NCBI GenBank assembly: GCA_023313575.1
Contig: JAJTTP010000005.1
Span: forward strand, 496,001-560,000
Source: Eutypella sp. D-1
Taxonomy: Eukaryota; Ascomycota; Sordariomycetes; Xylariales; Diatrypaceae
Direction: 5' to 3'
DNA length: 64,000 bases
Positions 58,801-64,000 of the stretch are shown here, in pieces. Both the position numbers and the translations under genes were made by a program. Every line of letters starts with the position of its first letter. Position 1 is the stretch's first letter. A model generated the notes under the pieces. It was not told the DNA's origin. It was given only the letters and a program-made list of their open reading frames with translations, and ran no database searches.

Positions 58801-61505
58801 TCATCTCGCACATCCAGTCGCAGGACATCCCGGGAGCCTTGGCGTTCTGGAAGAATCAACTAGAAGGCGTGACACCATGCCATGTTCCCCACGACGACAT
58901 CAACGCCGCTAACTCGGAATTGGGCGCTAAAGCGCTAGATATTTCAGAGATCAACACAGTTGGTATTCTGGCGTTCTGTCAGACGGAGCGCCTCACGTTG
59001 GCGAATGTCCTACAATTTGCTTGGGCTTTGGTGCTTCGAACCTACACGAAACAGGACGACGTCTGTTTCTCATACATGTGCTCCGGCAGGGACGTTCCTG
59101 TCAACGGCATCGAGTCAGCCATCGGTCCTTTCATCAGCTTGCTTATTTGCCGAGCACAGCTACAGCCTGATAACAGCGTTTCCAAAGCCATCGCCAAGAT
59201 ACAAGACGACTACCTCAAGAGCCTGCCCCACCAGCATGCTGTATCCCTGGCTGATATTCACCAAACTTTGGGACTGCGGGGAAAGCCGCTCTTCAACACC
59301 GGCTTGTCGTTTGCCAGGATTGCTGACAATGGTTACGAGAGTGGCGACCTCGTGTTCCGAGAAATCGCATCACACCAGAACACCGACTACGACATCGCAG
59401 TTAACGCTAACGCCAGTGGATCGAACCTCAAAGTGAGGTTTACGTATAACCCGCTCCACATCTCGGACCGCCAAATGGAAGAAATTTCAGAATGCCTCGT
59501 CAATATCATCGACGGTATTGCAGCAAGCACCGACAAATCAAGTATCAGCGACCTCGTAGGTGCAATGCCAAGTCCTAATTCTCAACCAACACCTCCCTCG
59601 TCGCAAGGCAGTCAAGCAGGAGATGATACAACGTCTATCCCTTCGAACGGTCCCCACATGCCTGCCACCTTCCAACCGCGAACGGCAACAGAGGCGAGGT
59701 TGCAAAAGCTATGGGCAGATGCATTCCATCTTAACCAGGAGGAAATCGGGATTGATGATCACTTCCACGAGATCGGAGGCGATTCCCTCATGGCGATGAG
59801 GATCTGCAGCGCCGCCAGAGAGTCTGGTCTACCCCTCAGTGTCGCGGACGTCTTCAAGAATCCAGTGTTGAGTGACCTCGCAGCATGCGTCGACTCCAAA
59901 CCAGTCCGATCAGAAGTTGACCATGAGGCGGGAATAGAAGAAGCGGCCATCAATGCTTCCCTACTCAAACATGCCGCATCTCGAGCTGGAGTCAGCACTT
60001 ATAATATCGAAGCAGTAGTAGAAGCAAGTGACATGCAAGCAACCATGGTTGCCGCCGGAATGAGGCAGCCCCGAACGCAGATTGCCCATTTCACCTTTGA
60101 CTTCACGGGCAAAATCGATAGCCAGCGCCTTTATTCAGCGTGCGACAAGCTGGTGCAGCATCACTCTATTCTGCGAACCTCTTTTGTTGCCCATCGTCAA
60201 AGAGTATATCACGTTGTTCTCAAGGATGAACCAATAGACTGGACCAGCTACGAGAAATGCAACGACATAGATGCCGCCTGCAAGGCATGGACGCGAGAGG
60301 GTCACCACCTCCAGGTGGCAGCGGGACAGCAGCTGACGCGATTTTGCTTTTTCCGCCAGAGCTCACAGCGCTCTCGGTTACTTCTGGAATTGTCGCACGC
60401 GCAATACGACGGTATAAGCTTTCCCATTCTACTCGATACCTTGCAACGCGCATATGCTGGTTCAGCCCTACCGAAGGTGCCGCAGATGTATGAGATGCTG
60501 CGTGGGACACGACATACAAGCAATAAAGAGTCGATCACATACTGGCGAGATCTGCTTCGCGGCTCGTCGAACACGGAGGTTGTGTCTTGGAATAGAGGGC
60601 GCAAGCCTCTGCCACTGGCGAAGACTGTCACAAGAACAATCAAATCGGACGTATCTGGGTCTGGTGATCTCGCCTCCGTAGTCAAAGCAGCATGGGCATC
60701 GGTTCTTGCCCATATCGATGGTTCATCAGATGTTGTGTTCGGCCAGATAGCGTCGGGCAGGAACCACTCCTTCCCTGGGGTGGAACAGGTCCTGGGTGCC
60801 TGCATCCAGACGGTGCCGGTCCGAGCGACCATGACGGACGGGATGACATGGGGTGACTTAACGCGTGAGTTCCGGCAGCAGCAAATCGACGGCTTGCCCC
60901 ATGAGACATTAGGGGTGAATCGCATCGCGAGGGAATGCACTGAATGGGGACCGCGATCTCGTATTAGTACCGTTGTCAACCACTTGAACATGGGCGAGCT
61001 CCAGCATATGGAGTGCGAATTCAGCGGTGCACGGTGCCGCGTCGACTGTACAGCGCCTGCCGATGACTCGGCGGATTTGGGGATCGCTTCAATTGTCAGG
61101 GATGGCCACCTTGAAGTCTCGCTTGCCTTTGCCGGGAACGTCGTGCCAACTTCGTACGCACAGGAACTGGCTGACATGCTTTGCTCGAACATTGAGACTT
61201 GCTTGAATAACCCGGATTCCCCTGTGCCACCGAGAAAAGTGGCGAGCGACGTCGCTCACCCGCTTCTCAACATACATCCTGTCGTCCGTGACGCATGGGA
61301 CTCTATTATGGGCGGCGAGAAGGAGTTCGAGGCCCGTGATGCCAACCGGCCTTACTGGGAATTTTGGGATAACTCTTTCGCTGCCGCTCAGCTTGCAACA
61401 CACCTCAGCGCATCAGGTCTGAATATCAGCTTAGAAGAGGTGATTGAGCTGCCTACCATGGCATTGCAGAGCGAATTTGTGGTGAGTCGGCTAGGGTACG
61501 ACTGA
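46845..61505 (+). CDS. Multimodular non-ribosomal peptide synthetase, A-T-E-C-A-T-C-A-T-E-C-T-C-T
   Basis: Four exons: 46845..47407, 47519..47635, 47721..55332 and 55515..61505, giving 4,760 aa. Splicing restores TPKG-CVVEH, FDAS-MCEIL and PKGCV-IEHAA. Approximate domains: A1 25-540 (D224, A10 Lys K523); T1 (GGDS S595); E1 650-1080 (HHAIID 780-785, EGHGRE, VGWFT); C1 1105-1520 (SHVAADA, H1225, D1229); A2 1525-2040 (G1726 at the usual Asp, K2032); T2 (S2098); C2 2175-2590 (HHALYDG 2298-2304); A3 2600-3110 (D2798, K3102); T3 (S3171); E2 3225-3650 (HHLVVD 3353-3358); C3 3680-4080 (SHVLFDA, H3826); Pro/Ser linker; T4 (S4188); C4 4260-4660 (SHAQYDG, H4392); T5 (WDNS, S4718). There is no thioesterase, reductase or terminal C domain. 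It probably makes a short peptide with D-residues 1 and 3. The layout recalls fungal NRPS with A-less C-T tails (siderophore and NPS4/Pes1-like types); the orthology is not proven. Confidence 0.93.
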
Positions 61506-62377
61506 GGCTGCGTTTCATTTGTACAGTATAAATGGTGTTGTTTGCTCATTGTCAACAAGATTTTTGAAGGTTTGGTTCGGTGTTTTTCTTGGGAATAACG
61601 AGGTCATAGGCTGGTTTTGTTTGGTTACTTCGTGCTTACGGCTGCTGGTTCGTGTAGCAAACCTCGACACTTCCACAAGGCTAAACTGGTATCTGCAAGC
61701 TATGATCACGCTGTAGCCAAGTATCCGTCATATTGAGGGCCTGAGGCAACAGAAATCTCAACGTATGTAGATTGATACAATATGAGCTCAGGAAGTGAAT
61801 GTATTGTATTTGTCCGCCTGGACACTTGCTGAGGACGTTACTATTTGATGGTGATTAAAATTGGTGTATGGGTTCCCTCCCGCACTAACTGGTCCATTCT
61901 ACTTCCCATTGTCGGATAAAGCGCAAACAACATAACAACTAGCACCACACGTGAGCGTCGCTAGTGTAACGTGAAAGCGGCTGTCGGGTGTTTTCTATCG
62001 ATCCATTGAAAGTACCAGTGATTGATTCACCGAAGGTTTTGACACAATATGTGTGTCCACCCGGCCAAGCAAGCAGTATTATAAATTCCGAACGCAGCAC
62101 AATCTCGAAATCTAGTCTCCGCCTCTAAGCCGCACGCTGTATATTTCCGGAAAATGTGACAATCTATGTACGGTCGACTACAGGCATCTGAAGCTGCGCT
62201 CATTTATAGCCGATTATAAGGGTTGATTACTCGGGAATTCAATCGGCACGGTGGACCCTAGAAGCAGAGCAAACCCGGTATTCTTCATTTACGAACACAC
62301 AGAGTGCAGTCTATCAGCTGAACAAGGGGGAAAACAAGTCTATATCCCGAGATCCTACACTATCGTTACCCCCCACG
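61506..62377. other. Intergenic region downstream of the NRPS
   Basis: This is 0.87 kb with no gene visible. The start is T-rich and probably includes the NRPS 3' UTR and polyadenylation region. Confidence 0.5.
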
Positions 62378-62809
62378 ATGCCTGGCCAGGGTTCCTTACC
62401 CTCGGCGCCTGACCGGGCATCAGTCCCGTACGAATGCCACATGTCTCACCCGTTTTCCCCTTATCAACATCTCAATGCATGGAAAAAGCAGCAGCATGAC
62501 CATCGGCAAAATCAGGCCAAGGAAAGATCTCAAGACTCAGAGCCCGGCATTAATTTTCCATGCGATCATGAAGGCAAAGAAGCGCGCAAAGGGCTGATGC
62601 GCGCGCGGGATAGGGGAGCGTTCGTGCTTGATCGGGCTCAGCGACAGGTATATGGGCGTCTTGACGTGCTGAAAGCCATCAGAGGGGGGGAGAACAGCTT
62701 GACGCAAGAGAAGGGTCGGTTTAAAGGGGATGTTGACGATGGTGGGCTGTGGATGAGGCAGTCTCGGCGAGGAGAGATTACTAAGTACACCGGAGGCGGG
62801 GGAGGTTGA
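62378..62809 (+). CDS. Hypothetical small protein (doubtful)
   Basis: This is an ATG-initiated 143-codon frame, rich in charged residues (KEARKGLMRARDRG, LDRAQRQVYGRL) and ending in a Gly run. It has no recognisable domain, signal peptide or membrane span. The opposite strand is also open over much of the same stretch, so coding status is uncertain. It lies between the NRPS and the SnoaL-like gene. I list it only because its length in this composition is somewhat more than expected by chance. Confidence 0.25.
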   Translation: MPGQGSLPSAPDRASVPYECHMSHPFSPYQHLNAWKKQQHDHRQNQAKERSQDSEPGINFPCDHEGKEARKGLMRARDRGAFVLDRAQRQVYGRLDVLKAIRGGENSLTQEKGRFKGDVDDGGLWMRQSRRGEITKYTGGGGG

Positions 62810-63296
62810 ATAAAGTCTTTCTTTCAGCTTCGCAAATTGAAGTCGAGGCTGGTTAGAATTTGTATAGTGCAACAGCCTTAGCATTATGGTGCTGCGTATG
62901 ACCACCTGGGAGCGGCGTGGGGCGTCTTCGTCGCCCTAGCCCCTATTAACCCCTATTCGTAACAATAATCGTTGTCGGCGCTCGCCGAAGGGCGTAAATC
63001 TTGAGGGACACCCTCCGAAATGCAATACAACTTGTTATTAGGAAACGGCTCTCAACCTGCATGCATATATATATTTTTTTTACATGGTAACACGCTGACT
63101 ACTAACGTAAACGATATGACAGCTTTGCTTGACGATATTATTTTCTTCGGAATTTATGGCGCTCCTTCCACCCACTGCCGCACGCAATAGTATGACCAGC
63201 GCCAGGTGAGCCCCTAACTACTACTGTCTAGTTCTTGATCATTTGACTATATACTTGGCCAGTCATCCAGATCTGATTAATCGGTCCACGCACATC
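62810..63296. other. Intergenic region before the SnoaL-like gene
   Basis: This is about 490 bp with an AT-rich run (ATATATATATTTTTTTT at 63065-63081). No gene is visible. Confidence 0.5.
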
Positions 63297-63789
63297 TCAG
63301 CTTACTTCCTGATCAGACCCTCCGCCCAAGGGTCCCCAGACCGATCGCTCAATCAGCCATTCCAGCTTCCCAGACTCCTGTTCCACCTTGGCGAACATGA
63401 AGCTCTCGAAGAAGGCATTAGTGCTGTCGACCTTGATCGTCCCCGTCAAACGCGCCGAAAGCTGATCACCATCACGCAGAAATTGGTGCCTAGAGTACGT
63501 ACGGCAGCACGGGACGGTCTCTATGTCAGCATACACAACTCCTGCCTTGGTATATACGGCGAGGGGTGGAGTAAACTCACACGACCGGCTTCCATTCGCT
63601 GACCTTGCTACGCCACTCGGCGATGCCATCCAAATAGGCGTCGTATGACAGGCGTCGGCCGTTCAGCACATGGTAAAATTTAGATGTTGAGAGCATCTCG
63701 ACATACTGGTGGGTGTCCTCAGGGCGGCCACTGAGGCTTGCCTCTATGGCGCGCTGGTAGCCTTCGCGCGTAGAGGTGTACTCGGTCAT
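63297..63789 (-). CDS. SnoaL/NTF2-like small protein
   Basis: Two exons on the minus strand: 63789..63581 and 63489..63297 (91-nt intron, GTGAGT...TAG), giving 133 aa. ATG 63789 begins MTEYTSTREGYQRAIEASL. The pattern is that of fungal SnoaL-like (NTF2-fold) proteins: an N-terminal helix, YVEMLSTSKFYHVLNGRRLSYDAYLDGIAEWRSK, then strands VVHQFLRDGDQLSARLTGTI, FFESFMFAKVEQESGK and EWLIERSVWGP. The fold is a cone with a ligand pocket. Members act as cyclases, isomerases or hydroxylase-like helpers in secondary metabolism, but many are of unknown function. It lies 1.8 kb downstream of the NRPS in convergent orientation and may belong to the same cluster. No catalytic residue can be named with confidence. 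Confidence 0.75.
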
Positions 63790-64000
63790 TGTGAGCTGGG
63801 GGAGACACAAAGCTGCGGCTGACGCGGGAGAAAGAGAAATAGGGCCGCTTATATTTATACTACATATGATATCTGCTTACTACGTATGTATGTAGAAATC
63901 ATAGTGAGTCTTCGTTAGATCTCAAAAGGGAGTTGCTTATCCGTCTACGGTTTACCTAGGAATCCTTTGGGTGTACTTGAAGCAATCGGGAGACGGGCTT
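63790..64000. other. Upstream region of the SnoaL-like gene, to the window edge
   Basis: AT-rich, with a TATA-like stretch (TTATATTTATA) near 63849-63860 on the correct side for the minus-strand gene. TTACCTAGG occurs at about 63952-63960. No further gene is visible. Confidence 0.4.

Noticed and set aside
1..64000. CRISPR arrays, bacterial operons, Shine-Dalgarno sites or prophage
   Set aside because: Spliceosomal introns and gene families show a eukaryotic nuclear genome; no such structures were seen.

Overview
The window is nuclear DNA of a filamentous ascomycete (Pezizomycotina, most likely Sordariomycetes). Genes are single and mostly spaced by 0.4-5 kb. They carry short introns (about 50-140 nt, one of 536 nt) with GTRAGT-type donors and TAG/CAG acceptors. 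The products are typical of the group: a mitochondrial PPR protein, mitoribosomal S18, a GH18 chitinase, a CDC50 protein, glutamine synthetase and a very large non-ribosomal peptide synthetase (NRPS). I chose exon joins by donor/acceptor signals, reading frame and continuity of family motifs. No transcript evidence was available.

Left part (1-12.3 kb), housekeeping: a PPR protein cut by the window edge, bS18m (minus), the SSU-processome protein IMP3, an ERCC6L2-like SNF2 ATPase and a NASP/Hif1-type histone chaperone. S18 and IMP3 are divergent and share a promoter with a doubled TATCGATA palindrome. A gene-poor 5-kb stretch follows (12.3-17.4 kb). It holds a tRNA-like, Pol III-type element and decayed ORFs.

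Middle (17.4-35.4 kb): a secreted GH18 chitinase, a CDC50/LEM3 flippase subunit (minus), a polytopic membrane protein, and a 727-aa protein of unknown function (minus). A second gene-poor region (27.7-33.4 kb) contains a 670-bp element with about 40-bp terminal inverted repeats and TA flanks; it carries a G-quadruplex-prone minisatellite. Glutamine synthetase (GATA and CCAAT sites upstream) closes this part.

Right part (38-64 kb) looks like a secondary-metabolite neighbourhood. It has a fused MOSC-ferredoxin reductase-[2Fe-2S] protein, an MFS exporter, an aldo/keto reductase, a 4,760-aa NRPS and a small SnoaL-like protein. The NRPS reads A-T-E-C-A-T-C-A-T-E-C-T-C-T. Its second adenylation domain has Gly where amino-acid-activating domains have the amine-binding Asp. 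The fourth C-T unit lacks an A domain, and the last carrier has an altered motif around its serine. My reading (inference) is a peptide or depsipeptide with D-residues at positions 1 and 3 and a non-standard acid (hydroxy, beta-amino or aryl) at position 2, exported by the MFS protein and possibly tailored by the reductases.
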